Shown here: positions 34,311 through 44,727 of the stretch, one piece after another
Layout: each line of letters begins with the position of its first letter
How positions within the stretch are numbered: the stretch's first letter is position 1
DNA from: Brassica napus
Lineage: Eukaryota; Streptophyta; Magnoliopsida; Brassicales; Brassicaceae
Assembly (NCBI RefSeq): GCF_020379485.1
Contig: NC_063452.1
Location: forward strand, 13,929,065 to 13,993,064
Direction of reading: 5' to 3'
Length of the DNA stretch: 64,000 nt
Translations under genes and position numbers: made by a program
The notes under the pieces: generated by a model
Databases searched by the model: none
Told to the model about the DNA's origin: nothing
What the model saw: the letters and a program-made list of their open reading frames with translations, nothing else

Positions 34311-36222
34311 GCTAAGTCATCAATCTCGAGGAAAAGATGAACATAAAACGTTGTCTCTATCAATTTACTCATTCTCACCGTTTCACGTTTATTTTTTCAG
34401 ATCTATAACCGCAATGACGAGTACTCCAACTCCTTCTGCGACTGGAAGACTTGTAAGTAATTTAAGTCGTCTGGAAAGTCTTCCAACTGGACGACTTAGT
34501 AGATGACTTAAATATAAGTCGTCCATTTGGAAGACTTTCCAGACGACTTAATTATAAGTCGTCTACTAAGTCGTCTGGACTTATATCGTTGTCTTTGATT
34601 ATTTTGCAGACAAAAAGGATGGATATTCCAGAACTCCCCCGTAGGTTATACACATCAGGGGAAGAACCAGAAGCCCACAATAGCATTTCGTATCATACGG
34701 ATAACAGCAAGTTGCATACTGCTCTTAGGAAAGCTCTTACTGATGACGAATTTGAAGAGCTCAAGGAGTCGAGTTTGGGAGTTTTCATCAAGTTCAAGGA
34801 GCTGGGATTTGGTTGGGCTTCAAGGCTGGTTCACTACATGCTCAGTTTCAAGCTGGACATTAAGAAGAAGTATGAGATGTGGTCTCTCGTTGGTCCAGAA
34901 CCTTTGAGGTTTTCACTGTTAGAGTTTGAAAACCTCACTGGTCTAAACTGCGAGTACATCGAGGACCTTGAGACACCAAAATTTGATGTTACCCCAGAGA
35001 TGGTTTCTTTCTGGGGGATGCTGGGAGTTCATCTGGAAGCTGGGCCAACTACTGATCAGATAATAGCAGCACTGCAGAGATAGGGGATTGGTCCAGGGAA
35101 GATCGCAAGCGGCTCGCGTACCTCTCCATCTTCACTGGATTCATTGAAGGGAGAAAGTTTTCAACCGCTACACGATCTACTCTGGCAAGGCTAGTGATGG
35201 ATTTAGAACGGTTTGAGAATTATCCATGGGGGAGAGTCGCATTTAAGGTGCTGATGGACTCTTTGTGGAACAAAGAAATTGCTGGCTGTTACACCGTGGA
35301 TGGGTTTATACAAGTTCTTCAGGTCTGGACGTACACAGCTATGCCGGAATTGGGTGCTAGTATTGGTGGTCCCAGAGCAGACAGTCCGTCTCCACCGATA
35401 CTGGCTTACGAGGGCAGCAGAGGCCGCAGATCAATGAAAGCTGCTATCTTGAGTCAGGTATTTACTTCAATCCAAAAGACTGCGCAGACGACTTATTATA
35501 AGTCGTCTGGAAGGTCGTCCAGCTGGACGACTTATCGGACGACTTAATTAAGTCGTCTGGAAAGTCTTCCATCTGGACGACTTATTAGACGACTTATTAT
35601 AAGTCGTCTGGAAAGTCTTCCATCTGGACGACTTATTAGACGACTTATTATAAGTCGTCTGGAAGGTCTTCCAGCTGGACGACATAGTAGACGACTTATA
35701 ATTAAGTCGTCTATTTAGTATTTTTTTTCAAATATCTAACTCGATTCTTCTATTTACTGCAGACCCGCGTGATCAACTTTGTTGAGAAGGACATTAGTGA
35801 AATGTGGCCAAAATGGGACTCTGAGGTTGAGGACCTGCCCGCGGAGAACATCATTAAAGTCATGTATGAGCGGAGACCGTGGAAGTGGACCATGGATTGC
35901 TGGGAAGTCACTGGTACTAAGGTCAATACAAAACCTAAGGTTGTGACTCCATCAAAGAAGGCCAAAGAGATGGTTGTGTTGGAGGAGGAGGAGGAGGAGG
36001 AGGAAGACAATCCAAGACCTCGGAAGAAAGCTCGTAAAGAGGCTCCTAAAGTGGCTAGTGAAGAGGCTAGAGAAGAGGCTAGAGGGGTGACCAGAGAGGA
36101 GTTGGAAATTATGTTCAAGGGCGTAGCTGACTGCATGAAAAAAGGGTTTAATAAGTGCATGAGGGAGTTTAGGAAGTTGTCCGATAGATTGGAAGCTGTG
36201 GAGAAGAAGGTTGGTGTCACCA

Positions 36223-36450
36223 ATCAGGCTACCCCTCAAGATAAACAGCCTACCCCTCTTGCCAAAGAAACCGGGGGTATAAACAAACAGGCTACCCCTC
36301 AAGATAAACAACCTACCCCTCATGCCAAAGAAACCGTGGTTAGTAACCAGCCTCCTCCTCATCAAACCAAACAGCAGCCTCCTCCTCCTCAAAAGAAACA
36401 GCCTCCTCCTCAAAAGAAACAGCCTCCTCCTCAAAAGAAACAGCCTCCTC
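36223..36450 (+). repeat. Coding minisatellites in exon 3 of the Ulp1 gene
   Basis: Two copies of a unit encoding QATPQDKQPTPLAKET (about 36223-36340) are followed by a 21-bp unit encoding KKQPPPQ in three to four copies (about 36380-36450). All keep frame, so the linker grows in steps of seven or more residues without breaking the protein. Confidence 0.85.
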
Positions 36451-37338
36451 AAATCAAAGAGGTTAGTATCAAATCCAGGGTTAACTAGTTGTCCAGACGA
36501 CTGTAAAAGTTGTCTGGACGACTAGTTGACCCTGGACGACTTAAACGTAAGTTGTCTGGACGACTAGTTGACCACGGAAGACTTAATTTTAAGTCGTCCA
36601 GGTCCAACTAGTCGTCCAGACAACTTTTGTTTAAGTCGTCCAGAGTTAACTTGTGTGCAACTTTTATTGCAGAGATGGTTGCCGGAGGATACAGCAACCG
36701 AGGCATTCTCGGTAAATAAGACCTCCAAAGAGATTGTTGCTGTCACTTCCACCGATCACCAACCGAGCCTCGCTTCCACCGATCAACAACTGAGCCTCGC
36801 TTCCACCGAGCCAAGCGATCCAGTTTCAGAACCGAGCCTGGTTGTATTGGACAAGCGTGCAAAGAGTAAACGAGCGAAGAAACCTGCTCCCACTGTGAGA
36901 TCTCCTTATACGGCAGAGAAAAAAAAGATAAAGTGGAGCCTATAATCCATTTCCGCCAGTAAACAAAGATCGGTTGAAGGAACTCGCTGATTGGTTGAAA
37001 ACTGATCCGTAAGTGATTGCTTTACCCATAATAGCTTGATTTAGTCGTCCAAAACTGATTGCTTTTTTTGTTTGCAGCCATTATTTAACTAAGACCGAGG
37101 ACAAACCACGTACATCACCAACAAGGTGGTACCACTTCCTCCGGACAGCCAGAGGATGGCTGGAAGACTGCGTAAGTCTTCTGCTCACGATTTAAGTCGT
37201 CTACAAAGTCGTCCAAGTAGACTACTTTCCAGACGACTTATTATAAGTCGTCTGGAAAGTCGTCTACTTGGACGACCACGTAGACGACTTATATTTAAGT
37301 CGTCTGGTAACTTCTAACTTGTTATATTTAATATGCAG

Positions 37339-38046
37339 CATATAGATGCTTGGATTAATGTGCTAAGGCAGAGGTATCAGGAGAACCCACAAGCTTTCAG
37401 GAGCGAGCGAATGTGCTTCCTGGATCACAACTTTTCCCAGTCTTGGAGAGAGCAGTATCACCTCTTCAAAACATCGGAACCTGATCACAAAGGTTTAGGA
37501 AGAGTTCTACCTGGTGGGGCGTCGTATTTTTATGACGGATCAATACCTTCATTTTGCCAATCAAACAAGAAGTGGGGGGAGGACATTGACGATATCTATG
37601 CGCCAGTGAACTTGGACGACAAGCATTGGGTTGCTATTTGGATATCGATCCCTAAGAGGCACATAGTCGTCTGGGACAGCATACCTTCATCTAGTGTACC
37701 AGACGCATGGGATGCGATAATGGAGCCTTTTCTCCAGATGGTCCCTTATCTGCTTGTTGAGTGCGCAGCCACCGACGAAATACGGGTCAAATACGGGTTG
37801 GAGCCATACACATATGAGAGACCGCTGAAAGGTGTACCCACGGCCAACAATGGTGATTGTGGCGTGTACACTGTAAAGTACATTGAATGTCATGCTCTCG
37901 GTGTCTCCTTTGACCCTAAAGACTTTGCTAGGTGCAACGCAAAGAAAATGAGGGATAATATGGCGGTGGATATATGGAAGGAGCTTGTTGATCAGCATCT
38001 AAAAGAAAATGTGGATGGTGATAGGTTCGTGGGCTTGTATGATTAG
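37339..38046 (+). CDS. Ulp1-like cysteine protease exon (peptidase C48)
   Basis: This is the 3' exon of the MULE gene, starting after a TGCAG acceptor at 37338 and open to TAG at 38044. The catalytic histidine lies in DDKHWVAIWISI, the aspartate in HIVVWDSIPSS and the cysteine in ANNGDCGVYTVKYIE, in the right order and spacing for a Ulp1/SENP fold. The oxyanion-hole residue is Asn in this copy where SENPs have Gln. Real family members cleave SUMO from conjugates; whether MULE-borne ones do is unproven. The exon is undamaged although upstream exons are broken, so a shorter protein from a downstream start is conceivable. Confidence 0.85.
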   Translation, partial: HIDAWINVLRQRYQENPQAFRSERMCFLDHNFSQSWREQYHLFKTSEPDHKGLGRVLPGGASYFYDGSIPSFCQSNKKWGEDIDDIYAPVNLDDKHWVAIWISIPKRHIVVWDSIPSSSVPDAWDAIMEPFLQMVPYLLVECAATDEIRVKYGLEPYTYERPLKGVPTANNGDCGVYTVKYIECHALGVSFDPKDFARCNAKKMRDNMAVDIWKELVDQHLKENVDGDRFVGLYD

Positions 38047-38540
38047 ATTAGTGTTTGTATTTGAACTTGTCTTTGTATTTGAATATATAAGTTGAACTTG
38101 TAAATATATAAGTTGTAAATATATAAGTTGTCTGGAAGATTAGTGTTTGTATTTGAACTTGTAAATATATAAGTTGTCTGGAAGATTAGTGTTTGTATTT
38201 GAACTTGTAAATATATAAGTTGTCTGGAAGAAATAAGTCGTCTGGAAGGTTTTCCAACTGGACGACTTACAAATAAGTCGTCTAGAAGGTTTGGACGACT
38301 TATTATAAGTCGTCTGGAAGGTTTTCCAACTGGACGACTTACAAATAAGTCGTCTAGAAGGTTTGGACGACTTGAAGGGATAGTAGAAGGTAGTCTAAAA
38401 AAAAATACACTTGAAGGGATAGTAGAAGGTCGTCTAAAAATAAAATACACTGGACGACTTAGTAGAAGGTCGTCTAAAAATAAAATACACTGGACGACTA
38501 AAACTTTAGTCGTCTGGACGGGTAATCAAGACTGGACGAC

Positions 38541-38893
38541 TTAAAATTTTTGTGTACATTGTGGTTTCGTATGGCCAGTTTCCTTGCAGTTTGAGCATCT
38601 CCGTGCCCTGTGTTTCTTCCTGGGTTTGTGTCCTCTCATCCTAGATAGCTCCAACCAAGATTGCCATCTTGATTTCTTCGGTCTCCCCCGACCACGCTTT
38701 AGTTCTGGAGGAAAGCATTCTCGTTCCTCATGTCCAGGTTATAATCTTCTTGAGCCATTGCAACAAGTTCAGCATGTGTTGAATCTTCATTCAATAAAAA
38801 CAATCTTCCTCCTTTGAGATCATCAACCACAAAATCCCAATGGAAATCTCTCAACAACCATTCTCCATACACTGCATGTAACTGAAAAATCAT
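38541..38893 (-). pseudogene. MULE transposase (mudrA-like) with core deleted
   Basis: On the minus strand the ATG at 38893 follows a TTTGCAG acceptor. The frame encodes LHAVYGEWLLRDFHWDFVVD and continues through LVAMAQEDYNLDMRNE, the N-terminal region of plant MULE transposases. It breaks near 38700, where another frame gives RPGRPKKSRWQSW and a CCHC knuckle in CSNCKETGHTKPQC, the usual transposase C-terminus, with TAA at 38543-38541. The whole DDE catalytic core and SWIM zinc finger (normally several hundred residues) are missing between them, so this is an internal deletion derivative. It converges with the Ulp1 gene about 0.5 kb away. Confidence 0.8.
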
Positions 38894-39050
38894 CTGCAAA
38901 TATTCAAAATAAAACACATTAGTAAACATAGAGAAAAGGGAAATGAAGAAGTTCAATAAACATTGCCGCAGACGACTTAGCATTAAGTCGTCCAGAAGAC
39001 TTAAAGGTAAGTCGTCTAAAGAGGTCACTTTTGCAATTGAAAATTAAAAG

Positions 39051-39745
39051 GGACGACTTAATTCTAAGTCGTCCGGCTTTGTTTGTTAAAACAAAAACTT
39101 CAGACGACTTATATATAAGTCGTCTACGAGAAACGGGCTAGTTTTGCATTTGACCGAATCGTGTCAGATCTTTGACTATTTCTGGACGACTTATAATTCA
39201 GTCGTCTCTGGGAAAGTTAAAATTTCAATATTTTATGAAAACTTGACGACTTACACGTAAGTCGTCCTAGGTTAGTTTTGTAATTGAAAAATAAAACTTG
39301 AAATTTAACTTTCTCCAGACGACTTAGATGAAAGTCGTCCAGCTAAACGACTTAATTTAAGGTCGTCCGGGATAAGCAAGGTTTGACCAGAAAATTGGGA
39401 AAAATTCTGGACGACTTTGCTTTCCCCGGACGACTTTAAATTAAGTCTTCTGGAGGGACGACTTTATATTAAGTCGTCTGGTTAAAGTTAAATTATGAAG
39501 TTTTATTTTTCAATTACAAAACTAACCTAGGACGACTTACACGTAAGTCGTCAAGTTTTCATAAAATATTGAAATTTTAACTTTCCCAGAGACGACTGAA
39601 TTATAAGTCGTCCAGAAATAGTCAAAGATCTGACACGATTCGGTCAAATGCAAAACTAGCCCGTTTCTCGTAGACGACGTATATATAAGTCGTCTGAAGT
39701 GTTTTTTTTTAACAAACAAAGCTGGACGACTTAATTTAAGTCGTC
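39051..39745. repeat. Large inverted repeat near the MULE right end
   Basis: Arm 39051 to about 39320 and arm about 39472-39745 are reverse complements with only a few mismatches by eye. For example TGCATTTGACCGAATCGTGT (left) pairs with ACACGATTCGGTCAAATGCA (right). The spacer is about 150 bp. Transcription through it would give a long hairpin RNA. Confidence 0.88.
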
Positions 39746-40346
39746 CGTTTGACCAGAAGACTCATCAGTAAGTCTTCTACATACAGATGACTTACTAGTA
39801 AGTCTTCTACGCGAACAGATCTTGAAAAAAAATTCAAATTCGTACCTTAAACTAGGTGAGATGACTTCGTTTGCACACAGGGTCTTCTCCAACCACCCAG
39901 AACCTCAAACGAAAGCAACCGTAAGTCAAAACGAAAGAAATATGGCTCTGCAACCATAGCCCATATTTTGAATCAAAAGCTTGAGTTTTTTGGATGAATA
40001 TAGAGAGAAAGTGAAAGAAATGTTGTTTTTAGTTCATAACAATTGAAACAGAGAGAGTGTAAAGAGATTTACGTGCATTAAAGGGCATTAAAAGCTCCAA
40101 ACAGTTCGTACAAGGTTGTTGCCACTATTCATTGCAGTGGCAGTATTGTAAATACTTGAAGAAGATGAGGTTGAGACAGTAAAGAAGCCATTTTCGAAAA
40201 AAAAAAAAAAAAATGTTAATGGCATTTTCGTAGATAAAGTGCAGATGTGGGGTTAAAATCTCAAAAAAAAAAGGAGTCAAAAGAAAAGGTTAGTTTTCTG
40301 TTTGACTCCAAGTTTTGAGTCACTTTTGCAAAAAGCCCTAATATAT

Positions 40347-42380
40347 AACAATAATACATGAAATTATTTGGTACAATAATATATTATGTGTTACATAATA
40401 ATATATTTAGTTAAACCATAATAAATCTTATTATTATGTAGTTATAATTATTTTACAAAGATATATAATCTTAGTTATAAATGCGTAGTTTTGTGATTCT
40501 CTATTTTCCATAATTTCGAACCAATAATAATTCAATAAATGAAATTGATCTTTTTGAAGTTTACAAGTAATCATTATTATGTAATAAAATATGCATTGAG
40601 AATATAAAAATGTATTTTTGTACAAATCATGCATGCATCTTTATAAAACAGTGGGAGTATAGTTTAGTAATCTCATGAAAACTATATATTATATTATTAT
40701 TTTGCGGGTATAATTATTCCATGAAAACTATATATTATATTATTATTTTGAATAATAATCTTAAAAAAATTGAAAATCAAAAGTTTTGGTATTATATAAT
40801 ATGAGAAGCGTGCTGAGATTCAATGTTAATTTTATAAACTTTAATCTAAGTTTCCAAATATCATTTTTTATGACATATTCTCTTTTATTAAAACAGAAAC
40901 ATTCTTTGGACCCAATTTTTTTGTAGGATTTTAAATTAAATACACCATTCTATTATAAAGTAATTATGCACACGATATTATACTATTATCTTTGTTTCCA
41001 AACAACACAATAACTGATCTTGTGTCCAAAAAATATAAAACATTAAGTGTCATCTTTTTAATAACTTTTTATTAGTTTTCAAATCAAATAATTGACTAAA
41101 ATTTTCCAATAATCTATGAAAAATTGAAAAGAACTATAATTTATTTTTGGAGGTTTAGATACTACAAAATAATATCAATCATTATCAAATTAATTAAATT
41201 AATGGATTCTTTTATTTATATTTTCACAAATAAAAAATTAGATTCATTTTAATTTAAATAAATTTTTATATTAAATTCAATATTGTATAGATAAAATTTT
41301 AATAAATTGACATCAAGTAAATTTTATAATTAAAAATTTGTCAAAATAGATCATACAGTTAATCAAATAAATTACACAGATTTTATTAAAAAGTCATAAA
41401 TAAAAGAGTTTAAATACTAATAAATAAATAAATAATATCTTATACAATTTCATATTTATAAATACAAAATAATATAATTATATATATAAAATATTCAAAT
41501 GCACTAAAATAAAATGTTAAAACATTTTGATTTCGTAAATTATATTTTTTAAAGTTATTTTTCTGTGCTTTAAAAATGTATTAAAAAAATTTATATGATT
41601 TTATATTTTAATTAAAAAATCATTGGTTAATATTATTTTAATCGACTTACCATATAATTTTCTGTTTTCAAATATTAAAGTACTAAGTAGCTGGGAATGT
41701 GGCTAGCTAGTACTTACTTGTTTGTACTCCCCAGAAGCTCCAAGCCTTAAGTACAATCTTCATCATGACCTCTCTTAGTGTTGTCAGCACTGGGTGTTTC
41801 CGAGCAGCGAAGCAAAAAAGGCGCGGATACGGATGTTTTTTTTTAATTTTTATTATTCTTGAAAGTGATAACTCAACTATAATATCAGCATTTTTCATTG
41901 AAAAAAATGACTGATTTTTTTAATTGAATATTTGATTGCTTTGCATTCAGTTGACACATTTTCAGAAAATGTATATAGTGAGCGGTATAATAAATAATAT
42001 TAGGTTTACGTAAATTATTTGTCTGAATTGGATTTATTGTATCCACTGTTAATTGGAATTGTTTATATAATTGGTTCTATAATATTATATGTATATTATA
42101 ATTTCTATAATATAATTTATCATATTTAGTTGTTTCTATAAATAAATTATGTTAATAAATTATGTTAATTCATATATATTTACTTGTAAGATTAGTTTCC
42201 TTTTTAAAATGTAACTAAATAAATGAAAATTCAAATACCAATAACCAATCAAATCAAGAGGATTAATTCTAAATTTTATCCATGATTATCTTATCGTTTT
42301 GAATCTCTATGAATCGTGAGGAACATTTTGATATCGTGGTTGCATTTCTATTTGCAAAATCTTTACACGAAAGAGTAATG
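40347..42380. other. AT-rich intergenic stretch
   Basis: No gene was identified. Around 41710-41830 a GC-richer patch encodes FCFAARKHPVLTTLREVMMK on the minus strand and may be an exon relic, but the family is not recognised. Confidence 0.35.
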
Positions 42381-42385
42381 ATCGT

Positions 42386-42390
42386 GGGGG

Positions 42391-42426
<36 letters not shown>
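42386..42426 (+). repeat. G7-A-G33 homopolymer tract
   Basis: Seven G, one A, then 33 G in a row, the only such tract in the window. It could form G-quadruplexes; its true length is uncertain because sequencing of such runs is error-prone. Confidence 0.85.
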
Positions 42427-42427
<1 letters not shown>

Positions 42428-42699
42428 AAATAAGCTCAGGCCCAATATAAGTTGGGTTTAATATATTAACGGGGGGTTACTGTATCTTTTGTGCATAATA
42501 CCAATTACGAAATGTCCACTAGGACCACTACAATGACATTGATGCTTTTAGAAACGTTTGAAGTAAAAATCTGCCTAGCCTTGACATTGGGTTTTAGCAT
42601 TTAACGGCGTGAAAGGTAGAGGAGAAAGCTTTTCAGTCTATGATCTTCAAATTCTCATTGAACATATGAAATATGATTAGTTGGTAAAAGAAAATATAA

Positions 42700-42844
42700 T
42701 ATAAATGAATATGATCGAAAATCAATTAATGGGCCTAATGGGTAAAGTGGTGAAGAAATAGGCATGTCATCTTCTTTTGTTTTAGCCTTTTATGCTTTCA
42801 TATAAATGAATATGATCGAAAATGAATTGATGGGCCTAATGGGT
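42700..42844 (+). repeat. 44-bp direct repeat, 101 bp apart
   Basis: TATAAATGAATATGATCGAA continuing to GGGCCTAATGGGT occurs at 42700 and 42801 with two differences. It suggests a small local duplication. Confidence 0.85.
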
Positions 42845-43611
42845 CTTAACGTGCTTGTTGACCCTCAGATACTCGTCTTTTTCTTTACGGCAGGCCTCTC
42901 GTGTTCTTCGAGTTTCACCAATGTAATTGTCCATGTGCCTCAAATAAAACTTTCATGATTTCTTTTTCAAAATTTGCTCTTTTTCTCTTCTTCTTCTTTT
43001 TTTTTTGAAAAATTCTCTTCTTTTTTTTCACTTTAAATCTTTTACAAATGCTCTTTAAACGGAACCACTTTACAGTTTACACTGATTATTCTTTCTTGAA
43101 ATACTCAGTGAAAATTTGAAAAAGTTTATTTTTAAACAGTATTAACAAAAGTTACAAATTTTGAAATTTCCAACTATAGTGTTCAGTTTTCACATTTAAG
43201 GAAGGTAGCTGTGAAAGTAACGTATAGAGATTTTAGTGAAACAAAGATTTACTATAGATGTAAAGCATTGAATGTACGTGTATCTAAACACCCAACTGTA
43301 TTAAAAATAACAATTGGCTTCGTGATAATATCTATTTATGACATTGTAAAAGCCAATGAACCATAACATTCAGTATTTATTTTCATATTATTCAGTATTT
43401 AATCTCAGAAAGATTCAGTATGTAATCGCATTAATTAAGAAAAACTCTCGTTTCATTTTTTTTGTAAACAAAATTAATTAACATTTATCATCACAATTTT
43501 TACCAAATTATACATCGGAAAACAAATTCCCTAACAATTAGGAGAAAATCGCGTTGATAAATGAAATTACAATTGTCAAAAGTTAGAAAAATAAAATAAA
43601 ACTGCGTATTT
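42845..43611. other. Intergenic, 3' side of the PARP-like gene
   Basis: No gene or repeat was recognised; it probably includes the 3' untranslated region of the minus-strand gene ending at 43612. Confidence 0.4.
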
Positions 43612-44412
43612 TTACAGGCGGTAGACTATGAGAAAACAAGGCAGTACTGCACGTGTATCGAACACGAGCAGCTCGCCGTCGCCACCACTCAGTGAGTCAA
43701 ACCGAGATCGAACGTCCGAGTCAACCGAGTCGTACCTTAACTCGTTTCGCTTCATGACTCGTCCCGCTATAACCCGGCAAACAAGCATCGCCTTCCTCCC
43801 TTTACCTCCACCCGCCTTTTCATGCGCCATGCAACTCCCGGCGAATGTATATATCGACGCGCCGCCACCTTTTCCTCCGAGAATTCCCCACGCGCCACCG
43901 CCGTAACTCGGACCCAAACAGTAAAACCTCATCGTCTCGTTCCCGTCGGCGACCGAACGCGCGTTGTCCTCACGCGATTTCCCGACGCTTTTAGTCTTCA
44001 CGGCTTCACGATACTCCTCGAACCGGGTCATAGTCTTTGACCCGTTTTGCACTTTGAAGATCATATCGATCCGACCCGGAAACGGTTTCGGGCCCCAGCT
44101 TGTCTGGAAAATAATCTCCACCACGTTACGAGACTGATGCCCCTCCGCAAGCTCTGTTAGTGTCGGCAAAAGCGGGTCACGAACTACAGATGATCGAATC
44201 CGTGTCGAAGGGCTTGAAACCGGGTCGGATTCTTGTTTTTTGGGTTTGGGTTTGGGTTTGGTTTTTTTAGTGTTGATCACGTCTTTTAGGTTCTGTGTGC
44301 TTCTTCTGCAACTGTAGCTTGACATTAGATGTATCGGATTCGGATTGTAAACATCATCGAAAGCTTTCGACTTACACTGCCACGATTTGACCCACCCACT
44401 AGACATATCCAA
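43612..44412 (-). CDS. PARP-like / 'C2H2-like zinc finger-related' family protein, single exon
   Basis: A 266-residue intronless frame with higher GC than its flanks. An N-terminal region with a basic KPKPKPKKQE patch is followed by NVVEIIFQTSW, RIDMIFKVQN, TRFEEYREAVK and SVADGNETMRFYCLG, then a glycine-rich segment and a C-terminal CRVIAGRVMK...FDTRAVLPCFLIVYRL. This pattern matches a plant family annotated as C2H2-like zinc finger proteins with a PARP-like fold (from memory, relatives of Arabidopsis At4g22560/At4g12450 and At1g62520). No zinc-finger cysteines or obvious ADP-ribosyl active site are visible, and the biochemical role is unknown. The frame is complete and unbroken, so it is probably a working host gene. 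Confidence 0.82.
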   Translation of the reverse strand: MDMSSGWVKSWQCKSKAFDDVYNPNPIHLMSSYSCRRSTQNLKDVINTKKTKPKPKPKKQESDPVSSPSTRIRSSVVRDPLLPTLTELAEGHQSRNVVEIIFQTSWGPKPFPGRIDMIFKVQNGSKTMTRFEEYREAVKTKSVGKSREDNARSVADGNETMRFYCLGPSYGGGAWGILGGKGGGASIYTFAGSCMAHEKAGGGKGRKAMLVCRVIAGRVMKRNELRYDSVDSDVRSRFDSLSGGDGELLVFDTRAVLPCFLIVYRL

Positions 44413-44727
44413 GATGCGGGACCAAAGTCTCTAGTTTTTTTTTTGTGTGCTCTCTCTCTAGCTCGCTCTAAAGAACTTTGAAGCATATGAAACAAAAGCA
44501 AAAGAAAGCTTCGTCGGGCGCGATGGTGATAATAGTGAATATATGTAAGTTGGGTATTTGTTCAAAAAAACAATGTGTAAGTTGGGCTTGGAGTAAACTA
44601 CAATATTACCCTTTATTGTCAAAGGGAGGTCACGTCTAGGGTGGGTAATTTTGTCTTCTTAATAATGGAAAAAGTATTTGATTTTGTAAGAAATAGATTT
44701 ATCTTGGGTAAGACAGTACACAAAGAA

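Larger units (their letters stand above)
34414..38046 (+). pseudogene. MULE-encoded DUF1985/Ulp1 (C48) gene, frame disrupted
   Basis: Six exons fit: 34414-34452, 34610-35457, 35763-36461, 36673-37008, 37078-37171 and 37339-38046, with good GT-AG borders; most introns are filled with GTCGTC/GACGAC modules. The first half (WASRLVHYMLSFKL, LLEFENLTGLNCEY) resembles DUF1985. The middle exon has an acidic run, a basic KARKEA patch, a coiled-coil-like part and proline/glutamine-rich repeats. The last exon is a Ulp1 cysteine protease. Frame is lost near 35080 (after AALQR; it resumes in another frame at DWSREDRKRLAYLS) and again near the A8 run at 36920-36945, before a segment encoding YNPFPPVNKDRLKELADWL. 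Either the gene is dead or these sites need another explanation such as sequencing error. Such genes are typical MULE passengers with an unclear role. Confidence 0.8.
33340..39790. repeat. Dispersed GTCGTC/GACGAC palindromic modules
   Basis: Short hairpin-forming units, typically AAGTCGTCTGGACGACTT variants with a 0-25 bp spacer, occur in clusters at about 33345-33410, 33783-33865, 34463-34580, 35485-35715, 36493-36645, 37195-37305, 38225-38545 and 38965-39790. They fill introns and non-coding parts and stop exactly at exons. None was seen outside the MULE. In several introns pairs such as AAGTCTTCCA/TGGAAGACTT extend the stems. Confidence 0.9.
33181..40339 (+). mobile_element. Mutator-like element (Kaonashi-like) carrying a Ulp1 protease gene
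   Basis: The ends form an inverted repeat of about 40 bp: both start AGGG and, after a divergent 13-14 bp, share GTGACTCAAAACTTGGAGTC and the bases after it exactly. A 7-bp direct repeat AATATAT touches both ends (33174-33180, 40340-40346); MULEs usually give 9-11 bp, and the AT-rich site makes this weak. Inside are a DUF1985/Ulp1 gene (plus), a shortened MULE transposase (minus), many GTCGTC/GACGAC modules and a large inverted repeat. ULP1-bearing MULEs ('Kaonashi') are known from Arabidopsis; assignment to that clade is inferred from content. Confidence 0.8.

Noticed and set aside
35750..36452. Long minus-strand frames opposite Ulp1 exon 3
   Set aside because: Antisense shadows of a repetitive coding exon; leucine/arginine-rich low complexity.
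38043..38450. 135-codon minus-strand frame rich in SRP/DDL repeats
   Set aside because: Translation of GTCGTC repeat modules downstream of the Ulp1 stop codon.
33340..39790. CRISPR-like array from the regular GTCGTC repeats
   Set aside because: Plant nuclear DNA; spacing is irregular, units are palindromic and transposon-confined, and there are no cas genes.
41707..41898. Possible exon (AARKHPVLTTLREVMMK)
   Set aside because: Slightly gene-like but lone, with no family recognised and no convincing partner exons.
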